Made by a program: the position numbers and the translations under genes. 64,000 nucleotides of DNA, taken from contig CM022948.1 of assembly GCA_012931725.1 (NCBI GenBank), positions 90,602,215-90,666,214 on the forward strand, given 5' to 3'. Source of the stretch: Litsea cubeba. Its lineage: Eukaryota > Streptophyta > Magnoliopsida > Laurales > Lauraceae. The notes beneath the pieces are model-generated. The model did not search any database. It had not been told where the DNA came from and saw only the letters and a program-made list of their open reading frames with translations. This document shows, piece by piece, positions 11,100 through 23,783 of this stretch; position 1 is the stretch's first letter; the number at the start of each line of letters is the position of its first letter.

Positions 11100-14000
11100 A
11101 GCAATATCAAACAATGCAGCCCATTTTGAGGAAGGACGTGAAATGGGTAATGGGTTTTACGAATCAATCAAATTGCAAAGTGATCATGAAGTGTATGAAC
11201 CCACTCCATCCTTAAAATTAAAGAAAAAGAAGGATCAAAAGTTTGAATTGAAATAATTGGCCAACTGTGAGCTACGTACGAATTCGAATGCAAATTAGTG
11301 TAACTACGAACTAAGAAACTATGGTCTTGATGATGGATGGGATTGGGATGGCACGCGCGCGCGCACACACAAAAATAAATAAAAAAATATGCTTTTCCGG
11401 CCCCGAAGAACTATGAAGTTCAGGGTGTAGTTCAAGTTTCTTGATACGTCATATGAGAGAGAGAGAGAGGAGGAGGAGGAGATGCTAGGCTAATGGCCCT
11501 TCATTCCAGATGTGGGGCCCACACATAATCTCTTTATATCGATAGAGTTTAGATAAGGTTATGAAATCATGGTGTTAAGGGTCTCCTTCCACTTCTTCCA
11601 AGAAAAATAAATAGTGATCTCCTTCCGCAGCAAACCCATCTAGACCCTCAAGAGCACATGCATCAATCTACAAAATGTAAAAAAATATTTTGTTTTTCTC
11701 ACAAAACTTTCATTTGTGCAATATTTCATAGTTATCTGACTATTATTTATTTAAAAAAAATACAACTTTATGATAATATTGCAATATTTTTGAAAAGCCT
11801 GCCCATATTTGTGAAGACTGAGATAGCCATGAAATTAAGTCAGTGTGTGGGGGTGTGTCATAACATATGTGATGTATGTGAGAGAGCCCTATTTTATTAT
11901 TAGTGGGATGTTCTTGCAATGTTGGTTTGTGCTTGTCATTGGTATGTTGTTTGTCATGTGGAGGTGAAGTGTTCAACAAGAAGATGATGAAGAGGATAAG
12001 GGCAGAGCCGCAGGGTCGTTGCCCCGTTGGGACTTGGGGAGGTGTAATAACTGATGATGAAAACTTGTGACTGTGATGTGAATGGACACTGGGAGCTGGG
12101 GTTTTAAAGGGGTTTGCTGTGGATGTGGCCTGGACTCCCAAACTGATGGATATCAGGATAGGGGTGGTTGACAGTGATTTGAAATTTTGGATGGCCATTG
12201 GAAGATGAGGTTTTAAATGGGTCAGGTTTGGAAGGGGCATGCTCTCTGGATTTTCATCACATTTTTCTTTCTGAGTTGGCCCAGTTGCTAGAAACATGTA
12301 AGGAGACCTGCCCCTCAAAGGATCGATCCTTAGAGGGTGCCCATGAGTCCATGACACTACCAATTGTGGGGTACTTTCGAAATAAGGATCCGGGCTTTGG
12401 GTCCTTATTATAGTTATTCAAATCCAATTGGGTCCGACTAGGGAGGTCAAGACTAACCTAACCCTAACCCAATCAAGAGTACATCAGGGGTTTGAGCAGA
12501 CCCTTTTCTCAGGTTCTGATAAGGTTCGCATTTCTGACCCCAATAAGTTGGGCTTGGGTCGAGTCTATTCTTGCTGTTTGACCCTCCAGCTGGACCCAAG
12601 CCCAACCCAACCGACTAATCTCACTATGACCGACCTAACCAACCCAAAACTGATATTGTAATCAAGGGGATGAAATGAACCTCTCAAACTTCTAGGTTGG
12701 GTTTGGGTTAATATTTTCAACCCAATTAATAAAACGGTCGAGTTTGAGTTGGCCTATGCATCTTACCTACTATAGTCTATGCTCAACCTGGGTCAACTGA
12801 ACCAACCAATTGCTTGGGTCAGGTCCATATTATAAGCTACATATATATATGAACCAATTTTGGTGGAAAAAGATGGAGTTGGGAACAATGGCAGACCTAG
12901 GTACAAACATGTGGGGGTAGTCGCACCCGTTGGACTTCAGTCCACTTTTAAAATCATAATGAAAATTCTGGCTCTTTTTTGAAAATCTACATAAAAATCC
13001 TACATCCGCCTTCTTCGAAACCCATGTAAAAATTCTAAATTTATTTTCAAAATTTAATTACCTATTTAGATCCGGATCCCTCAAACGGAAATGGTACTGA
13101 GTGTTCCACTGGTAGGGAAGACAACTATACTCAATTTACTGGCGTTGACACTTTTGGCTTCCAGAGCCAGACTTGTCAGATTTTCTTATTACTATATGCT
13201 GTTTAAAATGATAGTTTTTTGAAAGGATCAAAACGATGGCCAAGATTTTAGAGTTGGCTTCATATGTCACCATTTGAGAATAGTCCCTCACCATCAATGG
13301 TTGGTCCGCACCAAATGAGAATAGTCCCTCACTATGAGCATTATAGTTAGGTATTGATCCAATATACATTGCTACTTAATTAATATTTTCACCTTTAACC
13401 TTATATCCTACTCACCTCTTTAACAATTTTTCAGTGGAGTTCACTAAACTATGAATTACACTGGTTCAATCTTAAAAGAATTTGGTAAGTGGGAGTTCGA
13501 GTCTAGACCCACTAAATGCCTCATTCAAGCTTTCTCCGATTGGAGTGAGACTCTATAGTTGGACCCACCTATTGAAATTCATGGTTGTTGATAATGTAAA
13601 CGAGCACCTAGTCATATTTACTATCATGAGCTTAATCATATGGTGGGACTCAGTGTTATTGAAGTGAAATATGAGTATGTGCTATAGGTAGGGATGGAGT
13701 TCCGGCATGTGTTACATGGTTCCGATGTAATACCCGTGATAGAGGACTCAGAGTCTCTTTAATAGAAGTTGATCCGATTGTAAGATTGAAGATAAAATTA
13801 TCAACATCATGAAAAATATAATTAATATTACATAAAATTGTGTTAAGTATATTATTAATAACTGCAGAAGCAGCATGATGCAGAGCAGAGGTCTATTCTC
13901 TCTCTGGATTGGAGTCTTGATCTTCTCTGGGGCACGCAAAGCTTGAAGATTTCTCTGCGTGCAACACTTTAAATCCATAGTCAAGCACAACTCTAAAATC

Positions 14001-14156
14001 CTAACCGTTCAATATCACTGCCACCCACCTTTTAAAAATACTTGGGGGTCCCCTTTCAACCTTTCTGCACCTCTCCCACTCATTTCCAAGGAAATTGAAC
14101 ATTCCCATTTTGTTTAGCTCTTCTTCAGTTCTTCTTCTTGGATTGATCGGAATACA
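11100..14156. other. Intergenic region upstream of the GAPN pseudogene
   Basis: No gene recognised. It contains a short (GA)n tract at about 11454-11485, a SINE-like segment (12281-12350) and a patch at about 12420-12850 full of GGGTC/AACCCAACC words like the decayed hAT repeats further left. The last 60 bp or so (14100-14156) look like a CT-rich 5' leader of the former GAPN gene. Confidence 0.5.
12281..12350 (+). mobile_element. Possible SINE fragment, family S1
   Basis: The stretch CCCAGTTGCTAGAAACATG, then GACCTGCCCCTC, GGATCGATCC and AGAGGGTGC shares its order of words with the minus-strand segment at 28396-28489. The GGATCGATCC/GGGTCGATTCC word resembles an RNA polymerase III B box. The two copies support a dispersed repeat; the SINE label is tentative. 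Confidence 0.35.
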
Positions 14157-16502
14157 ATGGCAGGGAGTGGTGTGTTTGCTGAGATTTTAGATGGTGATGT
14201 GTTCAAATACTATTCAGAAGGGGAGTGAAAGAAATCCTCATCTGGAAAGTCTGTTGCAATCATCAATCCCACCACCAGAAAAACTCAGTATAAGGTCCAA
14301 GGTACTCAAGTTTTATACATTTACATGAATTCCCAGTAATTTGATTCCCACCTGCTTCTTTCTTTTCTGCTTCTTTCTTTTGCATTTTTTACCCACCGGG
14401 GAGTTTTCTTTTACTTGTTTTAAACACCTTATGGTTGATCACTGGTATAAATTTGGATACACAACACCACTCACTATTGATGGTACCGCCAACCCAACCC
14501 ATGTTGGAGTGAAATTTGGTGAAAACTAATATATGAGTGAAGTATTTATTTTTAATGATTTAGATTCCATAAATAGGCCTAAAAGGAGCCTTACAAATTT
14601 ATCATGAGTTCAATTTGGAAGCAGCTATGGTAAGCCATTCTCACAAATATTTTTTTATTTTAAAATGACGTCTCCCAAATTTCTTGAGATATTTCAAATT
14701 TTGGGTTTCTAAATTTGAGATATTATTGGAACAATATGGCTAAAAGATAATTTTAAGTAATAAAAAATGATAAAATTAATGAAAAATTAATATGAGCTAG
14801 ATGGTCAAATGCTCATGTCAACCTCGAAGTCGGCCCGACCTTGACTTGATCAAAGCCATTTCAATAATAGCCTCACTCCATAATGTTCACTTCTTTTTAA
14901 GTGATGTATACTGTTGAATTGGTTTTTAGAGCCTGTTTCTTTACTAGAATTCCTAAAATTCATGTATGGATGTTGTCTGAAAATTTCAAATGCTAGAATT
15001 CTAAAATTCTTTGAATTCTTTCATTTCTGAATTCTACGTTTTATATCCATCTGAATTCTTGTCTAAGAATTTCTAAATTTTTTACTTTTATAAATCTCCC
15101 GTTTCATTACTATATAAATTCTAGACTGAACGTACACATTTTATGTATTGCAGTACATGGGACTCACCTTTTGTGGTTGTGAACTTGGGACTCAACTGTA
15201 AGAATTATAATGTGGACCCACCTCAGGTATATGATACATGGGCCCATCTTTTAGAAACGAAAGTGTGGGACCCAATTTTAGAAAATTGAACATGGACCTA
15301 TCCTGATAGGAATTGTATGGGCCCAATTTTTATAATTATGAATATGAGGCCCATTTTATTGTTAGTAGGAGGGTTCATAGTTTGGTACCGGAGTTCCAAC
15401 AAAACTTCTCGGAGTTTCAGAATTCTTTAATACTCTGGGGCTAGCAATTTGGACTTCCACCTTTTTGGCATTTGAGAATTCTGGCTGTCTTGAATACTGA
15501 AAATTCAATTAGAAGAACATTGACTTTGTGACAGAAATTCTTAAATATATAAACAGCTTGAATTCCTGTAAGAAATGCTTATAAAAAAATAGGCTCTTAG
15601 TCTTCAGGCCTACTAATTTTTTAATCAAGATACTCTTATATGGATTCTCATGATAATTTAAATGTTGTTTTGACCTTGTGTTTAGGCGTACCCAAATAAC
15701 TATAAATGGGACTCACTGCATTCCACTTGTCTGCGTGCAAAAGAGTCCAGAAATACGTGTGTTTCTCTAACCACCCCCAGTTATTATGGATGTACATGGG
15801 TAGTTCGGATCGGTTTAGAGGGAAAACCATCAACCAAACCAAACAAAACCAAACCCATGGATTTTCTATTTTCCGAAACCGAACCGAACTGGTTTAGTTA
15901 CGGTTTTATTATTTTTTTTTTCACAAAAAATTTGCAATTCAAACTTGGTCCATAAAATGGAATGAGGAGAAGCTGTAATGAACACTAAAATATATTTCAT
16001 AATTCGTTTCAACCAAGGAATCATACATCAAACGATGGATGAACTCTTTCAGTCCATCACCGGTCGTGTGATTGAATTGACCAAGCCAGGTTCGACCAAC
16101 TTTTCAGGCCAATGAGTTGAAGCAGTTCAAATCTTCTGGTAAAATATACCCACAAAATGGTTAGGCACGTACCTATTTCTCTGCGTAAAACCCGGACTAG
16201 ACTACATTGTTTGATCCAGACTAATGAATTCAACACAAAATGAACTAGCTTTTTTTTTTTTTTCGCCAACAAGATGGGTTCGAGTGGAATGTAGCCCCAA
16301 TTTTGAACTAATTGAGATGGGCCTCTTCATAGTTCACTTTCTTTTATATCAGACCAAATTCTTTAACAGTGCTACTAAAAACTCAATAATGCACATTTCT
16401 TGTAGAACTTTCATCAAACATATAACATGTAAGTCGAACATACAAGCACTTCCCCTAATGTTAAAATAGTCAAAACTCAATACTCAAGTAATTACATACG
16501 GT

Positions 16503-17826
16503 TTTGGTCCATGCTGGTAGGGACATCCTTGGCTTCCAGATGCTACTCCTGCCTCAGTGATAGGGAATCAGACACACACTTATTCTTCTACTGCTCCTTG
16601 GCTAAGCAGTTTTGGTCCTGGGTGCTTAGCCATAATGGTAATCTCCCTTCCCTTCCTCTTTCGGCCTCAACCATTTGGACAGCTCTGGTTAAGGGTGCAG
16701 ATGCCAATGGAAGATCATCAGCAGCTGCTATTTTCTTCCAAGTCATCTCCACTCTTTGGCACCTTAGGAATGAAGCTAAGCACCGCAGTAAAAGGCCTTC
16801 CCTGAGGAAAGCGCAGCTGTCCTTTGTAGATAAATGTAGCGGTTTTTTCTCCCCTTCTTCTGGAAAGACTACTCCTTCTCATTCTATCTTTAGGTCTTTG
16901 GGATGGGCAAATTAACTTGGCTGTTTCTAGCCCCTCCTTGCAGTCCCATCCTCTCCTAGCATAGTTCCGGTCATCTTGGAAGTCTGTCTGCCAAAGGCCT
17001 TCGCCCTTCCAGTGGCTGCTGTTCCAGGAGGGAGTGCCCTCTGCATGCTTGGGGTCTTCAGTGGTTTCGAATGTCCTGCTGCCCTCTGTCTCCTTTTGTT
17101 TATTGCAGCAGCAAGCTTGGGCTGTGTTTTGTTTAGTAGGGGAGGCTCTGTCAGTCAGAGGGGTGGCCCCTGTAGCTGTTGTTAGGTTGAGCATCTAGTG
17201 TTGGCGGAGCTGGCAGGTGCTGAGGTTTGCATTAGTAGCTCGCTGAGGTGGTGGGCTGTTGCTGTTATTGCTGTTATTGTTATTGGTGTGGCTCTGATCA
17301 GATCAATTGGGATCCTCATAGCTTTGTGCAGCCAGCTATTTCTCCTCTGGTCTTCTTCCCTCCTCCTTGGCTGGGTTAGGCCCTATCGTTGGAGTTTTTG
17401 CTGGGGAGGCATCAGCTTTTTGCCGGGTTCTTCAGCTTTCTTCCATTCTCTCCTTGTTGCTGGTTGGTTTGGCAGAGCTTTGCTTCTTTGGGGAGCTCTC
17501 TTACTTCAGCAGGTGGTAGCCTCTTTGTCTTAAGGAGAAGAGGCTCTGCAGTATCAAGCGCTGTTGGCGGGTTTGGTTCTATGCTCTTTCTCTCTAGATT
17601 GGAGGAGCTGTTTTAGCCTATTTTTCATCTGTTTTTTGTGTTGTGGAGCTATGCAGCTTTTGTTCCTCCTGGAAGGTTAGCTTTACCTTGGCTTCTCTTC
17701 TCTTGTCCATTGCCCCTCCTGTTTTGGGTGCATTCAGGTTATCTTCCATTTGGTTGTATTTTCTCTTCTAGGGGTTTTGCCCTTTTCTTCAATACATACT
17801 TACCAATTTGCAAAAAAAAAAAAAAA
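16503..17826 (+). mobile_element. 5'-truncated L1-type LINE inserted in GAPN intron 1
   Basis: The insert is flanked by a direct repeat of 15-17 bp, (AA)GTAATTACATACGGT, at 16486-16502 and 17827-17843, and ends in poly(A) at about 17812-17828. Its 5' part encodes the zinc-binding tail of a LINE reverse transcriptase. The 3' part is CT-rich untranslated sequence ending CTTCAATACATACTTACC plus poly(A), like the copy at 384-1142. The near-perfect duplication indicates a recent insertion relative to other repeats here. It landed in a GGTT-rich repeat whose right end, TTTGTGCAGCCCTA, is at 18001-18014. Confidence 0.9.
16511..16915 (+). pseudogene. LINE reverse transcriptase C-terminal zinc-binding region (zf-RVT type), fragment
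   Basis: An ORF of 134 codons contains SRCYSCLSDRESDTHLFFYC followed by SLAKQFWSWVL and LWHLRNEAKHR. The Cys-x2-Cys...His-x4-Cys pattern with an LFF-C-A-x2-W context is the zf-RVT domain at the C-terminus of plant L1-type polyproteins. The polymerase and endonuclease domains are missing through 5' truncation, so the product is not functional. The first Met is unlikely to be a real start. Confidence 0.8.
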
Positions 17827-18993
17827 AAGTAATTACATACGGTCAGTTTGGTTTAGGTGGTTAATAGTGGGTTCAAACTGATAACCGACTGATGTAAGAC
17901 GATTTTTATAATTTTTAAACTATTGACCGAGCTGATCTACATAAAACCGATCTAAACTGCCCCAGTGGTTTTACAATGACACTCGTTTTTTTGCGTTTTT
18001 TTTGTGCAGCCCTACCGGTTATCCCATTGTCTTATTCGTTGATTGTGTCAGATCCCATTACTCTGCCATCTACGCCTTAAAATACTCAAGATTGAAGATT
18101 CTGTGTACAGACTCTTAGCCCTGTAATAAATGTAATCACAATTCAAGTCACTTGCGACAAGGTTCAGTTCAGGGCCGTTCAGGCCTGTTGGCCTGCTGTC
18201 ATTTTTAAATGCTCTTTTTTTTTGTTTTCTTGTTTATAAAGAATTCCAAAGTAGTCTAGCTAATTTTTGTTCTAATGCAAAACTATAAAAACGTTTCTTA
18301 AACCTATTGAGCTGGTCTCCAAGCAAGTCTAAACTTACTGTCATATAACAGAGAAAAAAAAAAGAAGAGAAAAATCTTCAACTTGCTTGGGCTTCCATTA
18401 ACTTTAACATCTTCACTTCTCTAAATGCATATTTAAGCTAATGGTTAATTTGTGACTCGCCCCTCCAAGCGTGCACACAAGAGGAGGTCAACAAGGTCAT
18501 GGAAACAGCAAAGACAGCGCAGAAGGCATGGGCTAAGACACCATTGTGGAAGCGCGCAGAGCTCCTACATAGAGCAGCATCCATCCTGAAAGAGCACAAA
18601 GCTCCAATTGCAGAATGCCTCATCAAAGAGATAGCAAAACCCGCTGAGGACGCTGGTAGATTGTAGCCATGATACAAGTGAACTGGGACTTGAATAATGT
18701 CATATCTTGATTGGCCATTGCAGTGGAAGAGATGGAGTTCCAACGGTCGCATCTGACTTTATGTGATTTAATCCTGGCTTCACTTGCAAATGATTACCCA
18801 ACAAAACGTTCTTAATGCTAATAAGAATTCAATGTTGGTTTGCTTATAAGAAGCTAATAGCTTGATTAAAACACAGGGTTGTGTCTTCACAAGAGATATC
18901 AACAAAGCAATCATGATTAGTGATGCTATGGAGACCGGAACGGTTCAGATCAATTCGGCCCCAGCTCGAGGGCCCGACCATTTTCCTTTCCAG

Positions 18994-19180
18994 GTATTCT
19001 GATACATCAGAGCTACAACTAAACACTTCATAACATTTGCTTCGTATTCTGATACATCAGAGTTACAACTAAACACTTCATAACAGTTGCTTCTTCTCTC
19101 TCTCTCTCTCTCTCTCTCTGTGCGCGCGCGCGCGTGTGTGTGTGTGGGGGTGGGGGGGGGGGTGTGCGGGGGTGTGCGGG
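18994..19180. repeat. 50-bp tandem duplication and compound microsatellite in the last GAPN intron
   Basis: The 50 bp beginning at the intron donor (GTATTCTGATACATCAGAG...) are present twice, 18994-19043 and 19044-19093, with two mismatches. They are followed by (CT)n, (GC)n, (GT)n and a G-rich run up to about 19180. The microsatellite runs right up to the last exon remnant and may have destroyed its acceptor. Confidence 0.85.
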
Positions 19181-19290
19181 CAAGGATTGAGGGCATTGGG
19201 TCACTAGGAATCACGAACAGTATCAACATGATGACTAAGATCAAGAGCACTGTCATCAACTTACCCTCTCCAACCTACACCATGGGTTGA

Positions 19291-21180
19291 AGATAATTAA
19301 AGTAGAACATTACTTGTGATTATATTAAGCTAGAAAAGTATCTATTTTTTTTTTTTCTATTTGATTTTACCTTTCCTTTTCTTAGGACTGCCAATAAGAA
19401 GAGACATAGAATCTGTTGGGTTGTTAGTTGTTTCAAAAATTCAAAATGTGATTTTGACTTGAAAAGATGTTATGTTTTTTATTCTTTTGCTTTTATGTGG
19501 ATAGTGTAGGCTAAACATGGCATCCCACGTTGCTAAAATTCATCTCTTGAGAAGAACTATTGAAGCCTTCTACATGAGCTATGTTTAAGGTTTTATCAAT
19601 TAGTCCTTAAATTACAAGCATTCCTCATTTGGGCCAGGTCAAGATTTGGGCTTCATATAACTTAATCCAATTCCAATTTCCAACACAAGCAAGCTTGTCC
19701 GACCCATGAGCACTCCTACCTAGCTGGGTGAGTCAAACAAGTCTGGCTTAGCCTCATCAAGATATCATGGAATTATGCACAACGAGCCATCTTGTTTAGA
19801 TCCTCGAAAATTTGCTTGCTCAACTCATTTTACATGCAAAATTCCTGTGAGTCTAGGTTCTTCGAACTCCTGAACCCTCATTTATACATAACTGAGTCAC
19901 CTCACTCGGTTTATGAAGATCCAGACCCACCTTAGAAAAGCAATTTCTAGCCCGATACAAATCCGACCTAATATGGCAATAAGATTTTTCCAATATTCCT
20001 TTAAAGCTAAAATGAATAGTTGAAGATCTCTTCCCTAATTTTGGATGCAAATGGTACTCTTCAGCATGATCCTTGTACGGTTGAGAATCTCATGAATCCA
20101 AGTGTTGGACCCTGTAGCATTAATTTATCTCAAGCAATGATTTTTTTATTTATTTATAATACTGGTTCAGTCCTTTGGCCAGAATAATTCTTACGGGCTC
20201 AAGAGCGAAAGTCGGGTAAAATCCCCCTGTAACCCTAGTGTGGTAGTGCAGTTTCGAATCCACAACCTCCGGATGCAAACTATGGTCCTACCACTGATCT
20301 ATTTCTTGTGACCCTAGTCTGGTAGTGCAGTTTTGAACCCACAACATCCGGGTGCAAACTGTGGTCCTAGGCCAACTGATCTATTTCTGGATTCAAATAA
20401 ATAAAGAATCTAAAACTACAAGATTGTGTTGTAGAAAAAGATCAGATGAAGGAAACTCTAGTATAGATTTTGAAGTAAATATCAATGACTAATGATGGAT
20501 GATTTGGAAGCCAATCATCTAGAAGACGAAGATGAAGGTAAAACAGATCTACAATCTGTCTCAACAGCAGAACATATGATCCAACCATGATTTGTATTCA
20601 AAATGAAAAATCCAAAAGGATCGCTATCTTGTGGCCATTTAGTGTTTGATTCACGAAGAAAAGCCGAAAATTACACCGCCTACAGACTCAAGGGTGAGTT
20701 TCCTCCAACCAACAAGGAATGGTGTTGCAACCCTTAGACATTTGATCCACATGGGGTCTCACAAATTATCAATTTATTAGAAGTGATTTTATCTTTTAGA
20801 CATCTTTTATTATTTGTTAACTGGATTTTGGAGTCCTTGATAAGGAATTGCTATAGCTAGTGAGATTAGATCAGTAATTTGATCTATCTAGTGAATTTGA
20901 TGAATTATAATTTTGAATAAAAACTTATATTTGTTAGGAATTGAATTGATTTAAATCTATGCACAAGATTTCAGTGCGTAGTAAAAATTTAAAACATCAT
21001 TTTTATGAGTTTCTTCTCTTTCGGGTGTGAGCCTTGCATGTAGATCATTGATAGATTACCTTCTATACTAACATCATGAGATACATATATATATATATAT
21101 TAAATATTGAGAGCTGCTAATGCTACAACGAGAGCTTCTCCTTCCACAACCTTTTTTTTATGACTAATATGTTTCTGTGT
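19291..21180. other. Intergenic, with one 79-bp direct repeat
   Basis: No gene recognised. At 20229-20388 a unit starting GT(A/G)ACCCTAGT, with GGTAGTGCAGTTT(C/T)GAA and CTGATCTATTTC, occurs twice with a 79-bp period and scattered differences. A (TA)n tract is at about 21084-21100. Confidence 0.5.
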
Positions 21181-22287
21181 GAAATTACCTAAAAAGACAC
21201 CCACCCTATCTCACTTCTTACTACACTCACCCACGCCCACCCCAGCCCAGCCCCCACCTACCCCTCCGGCAACACCTCCGGAGGGGAAGAGGGACAGGGA
21301 GAGGGCGGCGGGCAAGGGGGCAGCAGGGAGAGGGAGAGAGAGCGGAGGGGGGGGGCGGAGTGCGGTTGCAGGAAGAGGGAGAGGGGCGAAGAAGGAGAGT
21401 GAAATGAGAAGGGAGAGAAGGGAATTTTGGAAACAATGGGGGTATGCAGAGCGAAGTTTTGAAAAGAGAAGGGTTGTGGCAGAAAAAGCTCGGATTGTGA
21501 CATTAGCAGCTCTCTAAAATTTTTCAATATTTGAAGCATAGTTAGCATTTGGTATTTTAAAGTCAAAACTTAGTGAAGCTTGTTTGGGTTTAAATTCTCA
21601 ATCAAATGGTACAGGGTTGTGGGTTCTTCTTTCTTGAGAATGTTGAGGAGGAACATGAACCTACAAAAAGATGTTGATGGGATCCTGAAAGTAGTATCGG
21701 ATCAATCATCCCGATACTATTGTTTCCAATGTATACAAACGCAATGTTAGGTAGAATGGAAAGGCAATACCAAATAGCTTGGAATTAGTTTAATGACTAG
21801 AAAAGAATACTTTAAAGTGGTTTTGAGAATCCCACAGGAGATGTCTTGGAAAACTCAAATATAAGTAAGTGTAAGGGGTTTAGTTTCATCTTGAAGGGTC
21901 CCATGATTGTAAAAGGTTGTCACCCATGAGAGGGTTTTCCATTTCTCAAAGGGCATAAACATACTACTCAGGTAGATCTAGTGTCAAATGTGTCACTAAT
22001 AAAGGTTTACTCATTTTTAGAAAAAAAAAAGTTTAACAATATAATATATGACTAGGGATATGTGATTTTCCAAACATAATGGGGGCACTTGTCTTGTTGA
22101 ATCATTCAAAGATATTTGGTGCATGCTCCTGTTAATTTAATGCATGATAGTGTTAAGCACTTCCTACAACCATTTAACAATGGCCAAGCGGCGGCCACTA
22201 TGATCTCCGGTAATTGTTTTACCGGCGGCCAGAAGCACTTTAATCGGCAGCCGGTGACCCGCCCTATAAGCCGTTTTTCTTGTAGTG
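21181..22287. mobile_element. CACTA-like element, right end
   Basis: The segment ends CTATAAGCCGTTTTTCTTGTAGTG at 22287; reading inward this is CACTACAAGAAAAACGG, a typical CACTA (En/Spm) terminus. Just inside are GC-rich words (GGCGGCC, CCGGCGGCC, GGCAGCCGG) of the kind found as CACTA subterminal repeats. A purine-rich block at about 21280-21480 resembles one in the second CACTA-like region (26951-27875). I did not find the left terminus, so the left bound is a guess. Confidence 0.5.
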
Positions 22288-22320
22288 TGAGATTTTAATA
22301 ACAAGCTCAATACTTACATC

Positions 22321-23232
22321 TAGGGCTGCACAAAAATAACCGTAACCCGCCAACCCGCCCGCCTCGCCCCGCTACAAGTGGATATACGTCAAAACCGCCT
22401 TTAGGCGGGCGGGGCGGTTTCAATCCGTACTAATGAGCGGGCGGTTACGGTTTGACATTTGAGTGGGCGGTTTCAAACCGCCCCGCCCGCTCATTATTAA
22501 ATAAAAAAAAAAACCACTTCATCTATTCTTTATGGATAACACTTCCACTCCAAATCCTAGTGCAATCCAATACAAGTCTAGATTATATTGTATGAAAGTT
22601 TGACGATCTTACAATTTTATCACTAAACTAAACATTAATGTTTATTATCTTTTATCAATTATTATTCTAACTATGATTTTTTTTTTGGGTTGTTGCAGGA
22701 TTGCTTCAAATTATATATCGATCTTTACGAACTTGAAGTTTAGATTTTGAATTTCTTTTAGCATTTGGACATTGAATTTTAAAATTCGGAGGTTTATTTA
22801 TTGAAATTTAGATATTGAATTTTCGAATTTAGATGTTTCTTTGTTAGATTTTTGACTTTTGGACGTTAGATTATATAAATGGTTGTATTTTTTAATTTTG
22901 GTGATGCCTTTGGACTTTAATTTCACATTGATATAATTAGTTGAAAAAAAATTTTATTACTAATTATTGGCTTTTATTAAAAATCATGTTTAATTTTTAT
23001 TAATTATGTTAAGTACTTTGAAACTTTAGTTACATTCTATTAGAAATAAAAAAAGAGAGAGATAGGTACAAATACCAAACTGCCCAACATGTCGCCCAAG
23101 TCGCCCGCTAAAAAAATCGCCCAATCCGCCTATACTTTGGGCAGTTACGGTTTCTATTTTTTACAAACCACCATAAAACAAAACCGCCTAAACCGCCCAA
23201 TAACCGTACAAGCCGCCCGCCGTGCACCCCTA
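22321..23232. mobile_element. hAT-like MITE, 912 bp
   Basis: Inverted ends TAGGGCTGCAC (left) and GTGCACCCCTA (right, reading TAGGGGTGCAC inward) are flanked by a perfect 8-bp duplication CTTACATC (22313-22320 and 23233-23240). That is the hAT signature. Subterminal regions are rich in GCGGGCGG, AACCGCC and CGGTTACGG words on both sides. The AT-rich middle has no transposase ORF. Confidence 0.8.
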
Positions 23233-23240
23233 CTTACATC

Positions 23241-23783
23241 TGAAAATGATATAGTTCCCAGTCCACTGGGTCCAAATCCTTTCTCAATCTTCACTAACAA
23301 GTCGGCATCCTTATCCTATCAGTTTTCATCAAAACCCACCAAACATAAAAAGCAAAAAAATAAGAATCCAAATTACAAACCCAAAAAAACAAGAAGCAGT
23401 TCATGAGCAAAAAGGAAATTTAACAGAAACCCATAAACCCAGATGTCATTTAATCGAAATAGAGGAACCTGGAGCTCCGAATACGAAATGGTGATGGGTA
23501 ATCTCAAAATACAAGAAAAAACAAAAGTCTAAACCCTAGATTACAAAGGAGGAAAACAAAAACATACAAATCATGTATCAGTAGGTGCAATGGGTGCTTG
23601 TGCCAACATCCCTATCTTGGACTCTTCAGATTACAAAGAGAATAAGAATAAGGGATTTAGGGTTGTCACATTAAACCACTGCAATATGGAGAAGATGAGG
23701 CAGAGACCTAGGGATTTAATTAGGGGTGCCATCTTCAACCCTAAATCCCATATTAGAACTTGTGCCACTGCGTATGGAGAAGA
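23241..23783. other. Intergenic, with a short internal repeat at the solo-LTR target
   Basis: No gene recognised. The word CACTGCAATATGGAGAAGATG followed by AGGCAGAGAC at about 23678-23706 reappears as CACTGCGTATGGAGAAGA at 23766-23783. The latter continues TGACGCAGAGAC on the far side of the solo LTR (26951 on), so the LTR split the second copy. Confidence 0.6.

Larger units (their letters stand above)
14157..19290 (+). pseudogene. GAPN: NADP-dependent non-phosphorylating glyceraldehyde-3-phosphate dehydrogenase (GAPN, ALDH11) pseudogene
   Basis: Four exon remnants match plant cytosolic GAPN, an aldehyde dehydrogenase of about 496 residues that oxidises glyceraldehyde-3-phosphate to 3-phosphoglycerate with NADP+. 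Exon 1 (14157-14301) encodes MAGSGVFAEILDGDVFKYY, but the usual Trp after GE is TGA at 14226-14228. Exon 2 (18470-18655) restores the frame across the junction and encodes CTQEEVNKVMETAKTAQKAW through EIAKPAEDA, to about residue 110. Then 221 bp of non-coding sequence lead directly to the penultimate exon (18877-18993, GCVFTRDINK to GPDHFPFQ, about residues 421-459). The last exon remnant (19184-19290) ends NLPSPTYTMG and stop. Residues of about 111-420, including the catalytic Cys and Glu, are absent. The last exon has lost about 7 bp after GGATTGA and its AG acceptor is unclear. Intron 1 carries a LINE (16503-17826). The locus keeps introns, so it is a decayed gene copy and not a processed one. 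Confidence 0.93.

Noticed and set aside
16976..17832. Several hydrophobic ORFs of 60-111 codons
   Set aside because: They fall in the CT-rich 3' untranslated part of the LINE.
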